A stretch of 64,000 nucleotides of DNA from Flaccisagitta enflata (taxonomy: Eukaryota > Chaetognatha > Sagittoidea > Aphragmophora): NCBI GenBank assembly GCA_965153355.1, contig OZ231126.1, positions 67,146,001-67,210,000 on the forward strand, written 5' to 3'. Both the position numbers and the translations under genes were made by a program. The notes beneath the pieces are model-generated. The model was given only the letters and a program-made list of their open reading frames with translations. It was not told the origin of the DNA and searched no databases. Numbering within the stretch: position 1 is the stretch's first letter; every line of letters begins with the position of its first letter. Shown here one piece after another: positions 24,878-36,229 of this stretch.

Positions 24878-25090
24878 ACAAGACCGGATATACAGCTACC
24901 CCAGTCGCGTACGGGCGGGCAGGGGCCGTATTTGAGGTCACTTGATCACTTGGGCAGGAGCAGTAGGGCCAAAGACCACAAAAATCCAAAAAAAAGCAAA
25001 GTGTGACGGACGGACGGACGGACGGACGGACGGACGGACGGACGGACGGACCGACAAAGCGGGGTGAGTCGCGTAGCACGCAACTAAAAA
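24878..25090 (+). mobile_element. HLE-1 element with pure (CGGA)n tract
   Basis: Tip AACAAGACCGGATATACAGC, arm AGTCGCGTACGGGCGGGCAG, about 13 CGGA units (25005-25052), then AAAGCGGGGTGAGTCGCGTAG and a weakened hairpin ending CAACTAAAAA. Confidence 0.83.
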
Positions 25091-25140
25091 GAAAAAAAAG
25101 GCCTCTGAGCGTTTCACCTCTCCTCATTACTCCATCACTA

Positions 25141-25344
25141 AAACAAGGCCGGATACACGATTTCCCAGTCGCGTGCGGGTGAGCAGAGGTAGTTAAAGAG
25201 AAGGTCACTAGGGCATTTGGGCAGGAGCGTTGAGTTCAAAAAGCTCATAAACGGCGAAGAAGTAAAAGACTGACCGATGAACCGACGGACTGACCAACCG
25301 ACTGACTTGGCAGGCTGAAGAGTCGCATAGCATTCAACTAAAAA
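25141..25344 (+). mobile_element. HLE-1 element
   Basis: Tip AAACAAGGCCGGATACACG, arm AGTCGCGTGCGGGTGAGCAG, (CCGA)-type tract, and degenerate 3' hairpin AGTCGCATAGCATTCAACT. It lies ~50 bp downstream of another HLE-1 in the same direction. Confidence 0.8.
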
Positions 25345-25399
25345 GGACAATTAGCAGTGGTCCATCAGATAGGAGAGATGTTCAAAGAACGTTTTGGAA

Positions 25400-26430
25400 C
25401 ATGAATATCCTTCACAGACAGGCAGGAATATAATGTGTCATGGTGTCGATGCTGCCCAAATGATATTCATAATGAATGAATTTGGTGACAGGACGGACCT
25501 ACCTGTAGATACCCATAAGAATGTCGAAACGAAGGTTAAAAGAGGTGAATTTAGGAAAGATTGGCAATCCGACTGCATCGAGTGAAAGTAAGATGTATTT
25601 CTGTTTTTTTTTTTCGTCTCTTTGTAAAAACGTAAACGACTGACTTTTAATGGGGGTCCCTCGGGTTGGCCTAGAGGGAGGCAATTGCATTTGTCTCTAT
25701 TTCCTTTGGAAATTGGATATGGCAATAGGGGGCGTTAGAAGTAAGAACAGAGAAAACTAGAATGTTCTTTTTTGATTGTTTCCATTTCCACTTTACTCCT
25801 TTCTCTTTCTCTGATAGAGTAAAGGGGTTGGTGGTAAAAAACTACAGGCACAAGTAAGGACAGATCCAGAGGTTTTCTCGCACATAGTGAAATCGGAATG
25901 GAATATCTATACGGCCAGCGGCGTAAAGGAAGGCACTACCGACACTGCCATGGCAGTACCTTGTCTTGACACAAAAGTTAATATGATACAATCATTTTCA
26001 AGAGCAGAAGGGGAGAGAGGAGGAAGTGGAAGAAAAGGAAGAGAGCAAGAAGGGGAAAAAGAAGAAAACTTTTCCTTGACCACTCTGTCTCTCTCCCTTC
26101 CCTCTCTCTCCAATCCTCAATTGTCTCTCTTTCCCTTTAAATATCTGTCTCTTCTCTCCCGTTTTCTTTCTGTCTCTGATGCTCAAAGTGGTGCTCGAAA
26201 GTTAAGGCAAAAGTGTTGTTCTTTTTTCTCACTTGCACTGTATCTCCATAATGCGATTAAACGTCTTATTTGTTTTAGTAATCAAAGCTAGGTTGTTTAT
26301 AGGGTACAAGTCTCCAAGTAGGTTGTTTATAGGGTACAGGTCTCTAACTGATGATCAGAAGCTGTTTGTATCAATTTTTCTAAGCTTAAATGAATATTCA
26401 TTTTTGTCTCTATAGTGTCATATGGACATT
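25400..26430. other. Mostly anonymous region
   Basis: Short open frames (25394-25585 and 25887-26120 forward) show no recognisable domain. A 26-bp direct repeat containing AGGTTGTTTATAGGGTACA lies at about 26289 and 26319. Confidence 0.4.
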
Positions 26431-26433
26431 TAC

Positions 26434-26560
26434 TTTTTAGTCGCGTGAACTCGACTCTAGAAGCCGCCTGAGTCGGAGGCAGGGGAGGTAGGGGTTCACG
26501 AAGGGATGAGGCGCGATCACTTGAAGACTTGAGTCAAACAAGGATCGCCTACAAGCTTCG
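26434..26560 (-). mobile_element. HLE-1 3' fragment
   Basis: Inverted hairpin TTTTTAGTCGCGTGAACTCGACT followed by TCTAGAAGCCGCCTGAGTCGG. The rest is unlike the family. Confidence 0.5.
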
Positions 26561-26657
26561 AGGCTCGACTTGTTCCTTTTCACGCTCCAACGTCTTTATT
26601 TCTTTTTTCTCCCCTTTTCCTTTTCATTCAAGTCTGGATTTCTTTCCTTCTCATTTC

Positions 26658-26920
26658 TTTTTAGTCGAGTGCTACGTGACTCTATAAGCCGCTTTTTGGT
26701 TGGTCCGTTGGTCCATCCATCGGTCTGTCGGTCGGTCGGTCTCAAAACTGTTTTACAGGCTTTTAATGAGTTTTTTTATGTTTCTGAATGGTAGAAAGAA
26801 ACTTTGTGGCGTAAATGGCTATTTCAAATGTCTTTTTGAAAAAAATGTTTGTCTGTCTGTCTGCCTGACTTTTTTTGAAAGTGCCGACGCACGCGACTTA
26901 GGTCTAATGACCTTGTTTTT
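26658..26920 (-). mobile_element. HLE-1 variant; empty-site reference for the nested copy at 63633
   Basis: Inverted 3' hairpin AGTCGAGTGCTACGTGACT, GGT(T/C)GGTCCG tract, a unique core (CAAAACTGTTTTACAGG..), then the inverted arm CGCACGCGACTTA and tip ACCTTGTTTTT. At 26838-26846 it contains an uninterrupted GAAAAAAATG where its relative at 63462 carries another HLE-1. Confidence 0.85.
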
Positions 26921-27189
26921 TCTCGCTTTTAAAATAACACAAAAGAATCGATTGTGCCTACGCAATCACAGCCAATAATGCCCTAAATTGGAATTTTACC
27001 AACACTTGGATCCTTGAAAAAATCAGTAGAAACCACGCTTTCAACGATGTTTACACCGGATTGCTCAAATATTGTGCAGTAGGACTCTCAGTTCACAGTT
27101 AGAGCTCACATTTCTTCTATACATCATCTTTCACACAAAGCAACATGATCGAAGCTCAACACTCGCTTTTCCCCTATGTCATTCTTCAC

Positions 27190-27430
27190 ACAAACAACTG
27201 ACAAACGGACGCATAGTGTCTCAAAGCTCACTCCTTCACACACATAGCACCAACGATCGGACGCATATAGTGTCTCAAAGCTCACTCCTTCACACACATA
27301 GCACCAACGATCGGACGCATATAGTGTCTCAAAGCTCACTCCTTCACACACATAGCACCAACGATCGGACGCATAGTGTCTCAAACCTCACTCCTTCACA
27401 CACATAGCGCCAACGATCGGACGCAGAGTT
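27190..27430 (+). repeat. 54-bp tandem repeat, ~4.5 copies
   Basis: Units containing ACCAACGATCGGACGCATA and GTGTCTCAAAGCTCACTCC recur with starts near 27247, 27301, 27355 and 27407. The unit is divisible by three, so open frames result. Confidence 0.95.
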
Positions 27431-27634
27431 GTCTCAGAAGCTCGCTGCTCGCATTTCCTCTTTTTTCCTGCCAGCTGCAATGATGAAGGTTCTTCAAGCA
27501 GCCTATTTGTATTCAAATTCTCTTTTCCACATTCATTTTGAGGCTGGTCTCACCCAAAGAGGAGGGAATGTTTTTTTTTCTCCTATTCAATGGAAAAATG
27601 GCATAGTTGGCATACACTGCTTTTTAGAAGAAAA

Positions 27635-27796
27635 AACAAGGCCGGATACACGGCCACCAGTTGCGGACGGGTGGGCAGGGGCGTTTTCCCACTTTTCAAC
27701 TCGAGCCTGACGGACGGACGGACCAACGGATCAACGGACCGACGGACCAACGGACGGACAAAGCCTCTTATAGAGTTGCGTGTCCGCAACTAAAAA
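27635..27796 (+). mobile_element. Chimeric HLE-1/HLE-2 element
   Basis: The tip is HLE-1 (AACAAGGCCGGATACACGGCC), but the arm (AGTTGCGGACGGGTGGGCAG) and the 3' hairpin AGTTGCGTGTCCGCAACT are HLE-2. The tract is (CGGA/CCAA)n. Confidence 0.83.
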
Positions 27797-27885
27797 CAAC
27801 CGATTTCACACTTAACTGCGCGGAAGACCTTAAGACTTATGGTGTCTACGTGTGCTGCGTTGATTATTCAAGGCGCATATCTAAG

Positions 27886-28311
27886 TTTTTAGTCGCGTGC
27901 ACGCGACTCTACACCTTGCCGTGTCGGTCGGTAGGTCGGTAGGTCGGTAGGTCGGTAGGTCCGTCGGTCCGTCCATCACGTTTTTAAAATTATGACTTTT
28001 TAAGTTTTTTTATGGTATTTTAAGGTACTCTAGGGTATTTTAGGGTACTTTAGGGTACTTTAGGGTACTTTAGGGTACTTTAGGGTATTTATGTTATTTT
28101 AGGTACTTAAGGTATTTTAGGGTACTTTCTGATACTTTTGGGTTTGTATAGGTATTTTTGTGTATTTTTGTGTATTCTTGGGTGTTTTTGGGTACTTCTG
28201 GGTATTTTTGGTTATTTTTGGTCATTTTTGGGTATTTTTGGTCGTTCTGTCGTATGAAGTTGTGTAATTGTGTGTAACGTAGCACGCGACTGTTGGCCTG
28301 TTGGGCTTGTT
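27886..28311 (-). mobile_element. HLE-1 element with GGGTACTTTA tandem core
   Basis: Inverted 3' hairpin AGTCGCGTGCACGCGACT, (GGTA/GGTC)n, GTCCATCACG, a core of 10-11-bp units GGGTACTTTA changing to GGTATTTTTG (28020-28250), then the inverted arm GCACGCGACT and a damaged GGCCTGTTGGGCTTGTT tip. Confidence 0.8.
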
Positions 28312-28749
28312 ACATACTTGTTACATTGTATAGTGAGGGATATTCTTCCACTTTTCATACGTGAGCGTATTAAACAAAGGTCGACCCGAAACATTTTCTT
28401 TAACCGTAAAATTACCGTATCAAATATGGATTTCTGTGGTTTCAATTTGGCTCAATAGCGGCTAACAAGGTATCGGCACAGTCATGAGCAAAAGATAACA
28501 GACTCGCCGGGGTCCAGTCATAATGATGAATATAGTTGCTCACATGCTCAATGCAAATCTGGAAGAAGACAAATGTAACAACATGTTCATATCACTATGT
28601 TAATGAGACAAGTGGGCTATCGATTTACCACCGTGTAATCTTTTCGCTTCCCCACAGCCTCCCCCCACCACTTTCTTACAGACCAAACCGCAAAACAAGG
28701 CACTGAAAAGGAAGGTTATCGAAACGTTGGAGCAAGTGGATTGATGTCG

Positions 28750-28957
28750 AACAAGGCCAATACCTATAAGTCGCGTGCGAGACTACCAGAATGACCTAGA
28801 ATGACTTAGAATGACTCAGTATACTCCTAAATGACTTAAAGAAAAATTGATAAAAAGAAGTAAAGGTGTGACCAACAGACCGACCGACCGACCGACCAAC
28901 CGACTGACCGACGGACAGACAAAGCGGGGTGTAGAGTCGCGTGCACGCAACTAAAAA
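28750..28957 (+). mobile_element. HLE-1 element, AATGACTTAG-core type
   Basis: Tip AACAAGGCCAATACCTATA, arm AGTCGCGTGCGAGAC, a few AGAATGACCT/AGAATGACTT units, GTGTGACC(AACAG)ACCG tract, AAAGCGGGGTGTAG, hairpin AGTCGCGTGCACGCAACT. A decayed second 3' end follows at 28965-29052. Confidence 0.83.
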
Positions 28958-29180
28958 GTAGCGCAATGGACCGACGGATTGAATGACCAATGAACCGAAG
29001 GACTGACAGGCAAAGCTACTTATAAATTGAGTCTCGTTACATGCAACTAACAAATCCTTAGCCACGACTTAGTTACGACGTCAATAAAATTAGGCACAAA
29101 TTAAACAAGTTGAAACGCGGCCAAAATGTAAACGAGACTGGAAAGGAGATAAGACAAAATACGTCGTTGCCCACATGAAA

Positions 29181-29410
29181 AAACAAGTGACGCGGGGTCA
29201 CAATATCGTTGCGGACGGGTGGGCAGGGGCATCCAACCTCAATCCATATTTCAAGTCCCCCACTCACATGCACAAAAAGCATCTCAAACACTTGTTTCCT
29301 CACTTTTTGACTCGTGTCCACGGACGGACGGACGGACGGACCGACGGACGGACCGACCGACCGTCCGACGGACAAAACCTCTTATAGAGTTGCGTGTCCG
29401 CAACTAAAAA
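29181..29410 (+). mobile_element. HLE-2 element, complete
   Basis: AACAAGTGACGCGGGGTCAC tip, GTTGCGGACGGGTGGGCAGG arm, (CGGA/CCGA)n tract, CTCTTATAG, hairpin AGTTGCGTGTCCGCAACT, A-run. Confidence 0.88.
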
Positions 29411-29550
29411 GAAAAAAAAAACATTGCCAAGTTTGATAGGAGAGGAAACTGACAAAAATTGACAAACGCGAAAATAAAAGACAAGACAACGAATCGAAAG
29501 TGTTGGAACAGAAAATGACCTTGACTACGTTTCGGTGGATAAGTGAACCA

Positions 29551-29724
29551 TTTTCAGTCGCGGACGCGCGACTCTAGAACTTGCCGTGTCCGTCGGTCGG
29601 TCGGTTGGTTGGTCGGTCGGTCGGTCGGTCAGTCGGTTGGTTGGTCAGTCGGTCGGTTGGTCGGTCGGTTGGTTGGTCGGTCGGTCGCATTTCTGTTTTC
29701 CGCTCCTGCCCACCCATCCGCAAC
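29551..29724 (-). mobile_element. HLE-1/HLE-2 element, 5' truncated
   Basis: Inverted hairpin CAGTCGCGGACGCGCGACT, about 28 GGTC/GGTT units, then TGCCCACCCATCCGCAAC and a G-run. The arm is of HLE-2 type while the hairpin is closer to HLE-1. Confidence 0.7.
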
Positions 29725-29934
29725 GGGGGGGGGGGGGGTGTATACCGTATACGCTATACGGACTTTGACAAAGAAAAGCAGTTTTTTTGACGTAGTAATC
29801 ATAATGCGCACCCAAACGCTCGAACAGCTCTCAACGAAAGCTTTTCTACGAAAAAAAAAGAAAGAAAAAAATTGAGAAAACGAGAAAAACAATCAATCAT
29901 TGAAATCGCTCAACTTCCGCCGCATTGACGTTGA

Positions 29935-30780
29935 CTTGACGATGAAGTGATCAGCGTGGAACAGTTGAAGTGTTGACTGAATTAGTATGACGCAGATGAA
30001 GTATTGATGTAATTTGCATGACGCTGTTGATATGCTGATTTGATTAGCGCAGCGCAGATGAAGTATTCTTTTTTTTTTTAAGCATGGCACTGATGAAATA
30101 TTGACTAAACTTAGTGAGCGTTGCGCAGATGAAATATTGATGTCATTTGCATGACGCTGTTGTTATGCTGATTTGATTAGCGCAGCGCATACGAAAAAAA
30201 ATGTTGACGTGACAACTATGGACCAGATGAAATATTGATGTAATTGGTATGGCGCAATTGATGAAAAAATGATGTGTTCACAGACAAGACATTCACTCAA
30301 TTTGTGTGACGCAGGTGGAATATTGACGTGATAAGCGTGGCGCAGTTGAGGCATTGACTTAATTGGCGTGGTGCAGATGAAGCGTTCACTTGAGTGTCGT
30401 GACCCAGATGAGGCATTGACTTAATTGGCATGGCGCAGATGAAGCGTTAACTTGAGTGTCGTGACGCAGATGAGGCATTGACTTAATTGGCGTGGCGCAG
30501 ATGAAGCATTAACTTGAGTGTTGTGATGCAGATGAGGCATTGACTTAATTGGCGTGGCGCAGATGAAGCGTTAACTTGAGTGTTGTGATGCAGATGAGGC
30601 ATTGACTTAATTGGCGTGGCGCAGATGAAGCGTTAATTTGAGTGTCGTGACGCAGAGGAGGCATTAACTAAATTGGCGTGGCGCAGATGAAGTGCTAACT
30701 TGAGTGTCGTGACGCAGATGAGGCATTGACTTAATTAGCGTGGCGCAGATGAAGCGTTAACTTGAGTGTCATGACGCACC
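29935..30780 (+). repeat. 31-bp satellite evolving into 62-bp dimers
   Basis: About 27 monomers near 'gatgaagtattgatgtaatttgc' (31 bp). From ~30360 onward two monomer types alternate: GATGAAGCGTTAACTTGAGT.. and GATGAGGCATTGACTTAATT.., giving a regular 62-bp period. Confidence 0.92.
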
Positions 30781-30939
30781 AATGAATTTTTAGAAACCGG
30801 AAATGAGTTAACGAGAAAATTCGTTTTTTTCGCGATGGCGGAGATAAAAAAGCTGGCAGCTTGCCAATGGCAACATTTGTGGCAAACTGTTGGATTGCAT
30901 GGACGGGAAAACAAGGACTTTGTTTTTTCTATAGGTTTC

Positions 30940-31132
30940 TTTTTTTGTCGCGTGCACGCGACTCTATAATCCGCTATGTCGGTCGGTTGGTTGGTTGGTC
31001 GGGGGCGGTTAGCTTTATTGGCGCAATGGGCGATTTTGCATAACTGCTCCTGCCCAAATGCTCGGGTTCGTTTTATCGTTGCCCCTGCCCACCCGCAGGC
31101 GACTTCGGTCGCCGTGTATGCGGCCTTGTTTT
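30940..31132 (-). mobile_element. HLE-1 element
   Basis: Inverted hairpin GTCGCGTGCACGCGACT, (GGTC/GGTT)n, CTGCTCCTGCCCAAATG, inverted arm CCCACCCGCAGGCGACT, tip CGGCCTTGTTTT. Confidence 0.83.
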
Positions 31133-31286
31133 GAATCCATGGAATGCTTGTGGATTTAAGAGATGGAGGTGAGATCCTGGAAATGAATAATTAGTTGGTT
31201 AAGTGAGCGTTGACAAAATAAAGTTTGCAGCTTCACAACATTTTAACTTCCATGATGGAATCCACTTGAGACATATCGCGATAGCG

Positions 31287-31296
31287 GGAGAGAGAG

Positions 31297-31348
<52 letters not shown>

Positions 31349-31349
31349 C
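31287..31349 (+). repeat. (GA)n microsatellite
   Basis: About 60 bp GA with AAA interruptions. Confidence 0.95.
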
Positions 31350-31691
31350 AGGGTTGAGAGAAAGAAAAAGCCAGAAATATAGAGGAACAAGAGAGACAAA
31401 GGTAGAGCTCGCAGAACCCCCAGAGACGATCTGCGTTCCCGTTGAATACGTTTCGAACGTGCGCGTGTGAGTGAGAGACCACGCAAGAGGATTCGCATTC
31501 GATTCAAACGCATTAGCACGTACTATGCGTGTGCACGCAATCGGCTTGGTTTTTCTGTTAACGCCTCCGCGGGCATGAACGCGAAGGCACGTGATTGCAC
31601 GCGGAAGATTGCATTTCTTAATCGGCGATTTCGTTGTTTGTCTCCTCTGGGATACGAATGTTTGAATCAGAATTTTCCCCTTGGTTTTCGG

Positions 31692-32172
<481 letters not shown>

Positions 32173-32179
32173 TAAAATA

Positions 32180-33270
32180 GCCACCATGCACCATACGGGT
32201 GTGGAGGTGCAGCATTCAAATGAAGGATAGGAAGGTGTTGAAGCGTAATTAAAGAGTGTTGGAGCGTGTAGGCGAGAATAACGCACGCAAGCGGATTGAG
32301 TTGCACCGGGAATGTAGAGATAAGCGGATATTCAACTCGCGTAGTCTTGGTCAATAGCTAATTTATCTTGGCCATTTTTCAGCTTGGCTTCTCCTTTTTT
32401 TGCCATTTCCAGTCGAATAAACTCAAAGGAAAGTTCAATGACATTGTTAGTGAGTGCAGATGGTTAACAGGTAGATAGGTAGAGAGTGTTTTATAATACA
32501 GTCAAATTTACTTCAAATAAGGAACATGTTTCCCCTTCAAAGTTTGTCAAAAACGACTATTTGGAGTACAGTTGAGCTTCAATAGCCAAGGGATTGAGAA
32601 TAAAATATGCATTATACTGAAGAGCAGCTCTGCCTCATTGCCAATATACAAAAAAAATTACAAAATGTCTTATAGGAGAGAGTGAGGAGGGGGGGTGAAG
32701 GAGTAATCAGTTTATATTTATCTGTTTATCATAATACCTTTATATCTTCATTTCATTATATCTTAATATCTTTATATCCTAGTAATTTGTATTTTGATAT
32801 CGTACATTTTAAGAGGACGCATCTATTGGACATCTCTTGGCCTTGTTGATTACTTTTGGACTTATGGAGCGTGAGCTTTTCTGGCGCGGATAAAAATTGG
32901 GAAAGTTTTTTTTGGCGTGGAGTAACAATCTAGCCTATGATACAAGTGATCATCAGGCAAAGGCTGCAGGAAAGTAGGGTGGCAGGCAGGCTGGCTGGCA
33001 GGCAGGTTGGCTCGGATGCAAGTGATCATCAGACACAGTCTGCACATTGGCTGGGTTGGGGCGCTTATTAGGGGAAAAGGCAACCACAGTCGCTCTTTGA
33101 TAGTCTTATCTTGTTATAAGTAGGCAGTAACACATTTAAAACTAAAAGCAGCAGTTGGGGTGCGTTTGAGTTTAAGGGGCACAGGTGTTCCTTTGAGCGG
33201 CTCACAATAAATACAGCAACAAGTGCACTTCAGCTTGGCGCGGCGTGATGGCGCGTGGGCTCAGGGGTGC
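32180..33270. other. Anonymous region with fragmentary element ends
   Basis: A pogo-like CAGTTGAGCTTCAATAGCC lies near 32571. An HLE-3-type tip (inverted: AACAAGGCCAAGAG, then AGATGCGTCCTC) lies at 32812-32851. A GGCAGGCAGGCTGGCT block with duplicated 'caagtgatcatcag' flanks is at 32945-33030. No gene. Confidence 0.45.
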
Positions 33271-33279
33271 GTGACCATT

Positions 33280-33635
33280 AAAAAGGATGGGCATTAGAGT
33301 GGCTAAGCACAAGGGCGCATGGGCGCAGGAGAGGATGGACGTAAGAGAGGATAGACGTAAGAGCAAGTATGCGCAGGAGAGGATGGGCGTAAGAACGGAT
33401 AGGCGTAACAGCGAGTAGGCGCAGGAAAGGTTGGGTATAAGAGCAGATAGGCGTGAGAGCGAGTAGGTGCAGGAGAGGATGGGCGTAAGAGCGGATAGGC
33501 GTAAGAGCGAGTAGGCGCAGGAGAGGTTGGGCGTAAGAGCAGATAGGTGTAAGAGCAGGTAGGCGCAAGAGCGGGTAGACGCAAGAGTGGGTAGGCGCAA
33601 GAGCGGGTAGGCGCAAGAGCGGGTAGACGCAAGAG
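33280..33635 (+). repeat. 16-bp satellite with 48-bp higher-order period
   Basis: Monomers of 16 bp (GAGCGAGTAGGCGCAG, GAGAGGATGGGCGTAA, GAGCGGATAGGCGTAA) repeat in that order. Because 48 is a multiple of three, all reverse frames are open and yield 16-residue repeats. Confidence 0.93.
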
Positions 33636-33789
33636 CGGTGGCCCAGGCATTCCCATTCCTTGGCGCACGAATTCCCTTCAAGGGAAACCGCGGAAGAATT
33701 TTCCGTGTCAAACTCGACTTAGAAAACCGTTCCATTCAGCCCTTCCTAAACAATCTTTTCCAATCCAATCTCACGCGATCACATTCCCT

Positions 33790-33910
33790 TCCCTCTGCCA
33801 TCTCATCCTGTCATCCCTACTCATCCTCATCCAATATCCCATCCCCTTCCCTCTGCCATCTCATCCTGTCATCCCTACTCATCCTCATCCAATATCCCAT
33901 CCCCTTTCCT
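33790..33910 (+). repeat. 58-bp direct duplication, two copies
   Basis: The block 'ccctctgccatctcatcctg..atcccatcccctt' occurs twice in succession with almost no change. Flanking sequence is C/T-rich with no gene. Confidence 0.85.
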
Positions 33911-34453
33911 CTGTCATCTGATACCAATATCCTTCCCTTTTCCAATATCACATCATCCCATCTCAAGCCATCCCAATCCATCTCTTCTCAGTTAATTTCA
34001 TACAATCCATCCATCATCTTACCCCCATGTCATCTAACATCATATCCTAGTCTCACGTCCTTACCTTTACAGTTTTCCATCCTAGCTTTTCTCTCAATAG
34101 ACGTTTAATCTAGAAAGCAGTCTAGGATGGATGAATGGATGTGAAAGAAGATTTATAAGCTCCCAGGTGTTTGTTGTACAAAGTTGTACAAAGTTGTAAA
34201 AGAGGGAAAAAGACAACAGGTCTAGCACCTGTCTCTTTATCATTTCAATTTACCGTTCTCTCTGTCTCTGTCTGTCGGTCTGCCTGTCTTTGTCTGTCTC
34301 TCTCGCACACATTTTATCTCCATCTCTCTCTCTCGTTCCTGCGCCTGTCAAGAAGGAAGCTTGATCGATTGTAGAAGCTACTGACGCTGAATGACTTCAA
34401 ATCCGCAAAAGTCGACATTCGTGATGAAAAAACTGTCACTCAACAAACAATAT

Positions 34454-34461
34454 TCTCTCTC

Positions 34462-34546
<85 letters not shown>

Positions 34547-34556
34547 CTCTCTCTTG
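34454..34556 (+). repeat. (CT)n microsatellite
   Basis: About 100 bp of CT. Confidence 0.97.
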
Positions 34557-34650
34557 CTGATTTATTCTTGGTGTTGACCACACAGACCACAGTCTCACTT
34601 TTATTGTTTAACGGCGCTCACACTTTTCTGGCAAAAGCAGACTCGCTCAC

Positions 34651-35187
34651 TTTTTGGGCAGCGGCCCCAAAGGGCCGATGTCCTGTAGGACACAGGGATG
34701 AACCGTTACGTCCGTCTGACATTACGTCCCCCCCCCTCCGAAGCTTCTCAAGCCTCTCAGGCCTCAAATCTGGCCTCTCAGGCCTCAAATCTGGCCTCTC
34801 AGGCCTCAAATCAAGCCTCTCAGGCCTCAAATCCAGCCTCTCAGGCCTCAAATCCAGCCTCTCAGGCCTCAAATACAGCCTCTCAGGCCTCAAATCCAGC
34901 CTCTCTAGCCTCAAATCCAGCCTCTTGGGCCTCAAATCCAGCCTCTTGGGCCTCAAATCCAGCCTCTTGGGCCTCAAATCCAGCCTCTTGGGCCCTAGAT
35001 CCAGCCTCTCAGACCTCAAATTCTCATTGAATAATATGTCAGACAGACGTAACGGTTCACCCCTGTGTCCTACAGGACATCGGCCCTTTGGGGCCGCTGC
35101 CCTGCTCTCACTCCACTTCTTCAGCTAATCACTCCAAGCAGGGCATCGGGTACCGCTGACCATGTGCGATCCTTGGATGACTTGTTA
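34651..35187 (-). mobile_element. HLE-4 element, GTCCTGTAGGAC variant, complete
   Basis: Arm with CGGCCCCAAAGGGCCG and GTCCTGTAGGACACAGG hairpins, TTACGTCCGTC block, C-run, 14 units of 21 bp (AGGCCTCAAATCCAGCCTCTC), inverse block and arm at 35038-35095, GCCCTGCT stem, GGGTACCGCTGACCATG and the AACAAGTCATCC tip. Very close to the copy at 22083. Confidence 0.9.
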
Positions 35188-35204
35188 CCTCTGTCTACTT
35201 CTCA

Positions 35205-35430
35205 GACTTGCTCTTTTCTCATTTTAAAAAGCGGGCTCGCTCACTTTTTACCTCAATCTAATTTTCATACTTGCTCTTTTCTCATTTTCAAAAGGGAGCT
35301 CGCTCACTTTTTACCTCAATCTAATTTTCATACTTGCTCTTTTCTCATTTTCAAAAGGGAGCTCGCTCACTTTTTAACGCAGTCTACTTTTCCAACTCGC
35401 TCATTTTTTACCTCCATCTGAATCTCATAC
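35205..35430 (+). repeat. 63-bp tandem repeat, ~3.5 copies
   Basis: Units with GCTCGCTCACTTTTTACCTC and 'cttgctcttttctcattttc' recur at 63-bp spacing. Confidence 0.9.
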
Positions 35431-35556
35431 TCGCTCTCTTCTCATTTTCAATCTGTGTCCTCCTCTGTTTTCGTAATCAATCCTGGTCCCACGAGAAAAG
35501 TCTGACGACAAAAAGGGCCAATGAACTTCTGTGGTCGTCCTACTCTGTCTCTTTCC

Positions 35557-36097
35557 TTTTTGGGCAGCGGCCCCATAGGGCCGATGTCCTGTAGAATACA
35601 GGGGGGAATTTAGAGATGTCTGTCCTTCCATCCTTCCGTCCATCCATCCCCCCATTGACCATCAAGGCCTCAAATTAGCCCTCCCAGGCCTCAATTTAGC
35701 CCTCCAGGCCTCAAATCAGCCCTCATGGCTTGAAATCAGTCCCCCCAAGCCTCTAATCTACCCTCCAGACCTCAAATCTGCCCTCCAGACCTTCAATCAG
35801 CCCTCCAAGCATCAAATCAGCCCTCCATACCTCAAAAGCCCTCCATACCTCAAATCTGCTCTCCAAGCCTTAATTCTGCCGTCCAGCCCTCAAATGTGCC
35901 TTCAGTGGCCTAACTAAATTAGCCATCTAAAGCCTAAAATATGACCCCTCAGGACGGACGTCTCAAAATTCACCCGTGTTCTACAGGACATCCGCCCTTT
36001 AAGGCCGCTGCCCTGCTCTCACTCCACGTCTTCACTGGATCACTCCCAGCAGGGCATCGGGTACCGCTGACCATGTGCGATCCTTGGATGACTAGTT
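35557..36097 (-). mobile_element. HLE-4 element
   Basis: Arm with CGGCCCCATAGGGCCG and CCTGTAGAATACAGG hairpins, GTCC tract, C-run, degenerate 20-bp units, right arm at 35955-36010 (CGCCCTTTAAGGCCG), GCCCTGCT stem, GGGTACCGCTGACCATG and tip. Confidence 0.85.
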
Positions 36098-36229
36098 CTC
36101 TCTCTTCCTTTCAGGCTGTGGTTCCAGTGACGATGACAGTCGCGATCAATCCCGTCAATCGCGTTTATAGCGTGAACACATATTCATCAATTTCAACCGT
36201 CCCAGGAAGAAGTGAACAAAGTGAGTGAG

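Noticed and set aside
28010-28250. Telomeric repeat (TTTAGGG-like)
   Set aside because: The unit is GGGTACTTTA of 10-11 bp and forms the core of an HLE-1 element.
36115-36220. Exon candidate with a polypyrimidine tract/AG acceptor and AAA|GTGAGT donor
   Set aside because: The stretch is the reverse complement of one half of the Harbinger-like MITE seen at 63012-63280; the splice-like signals come from the repeat and its hAT target duplication.
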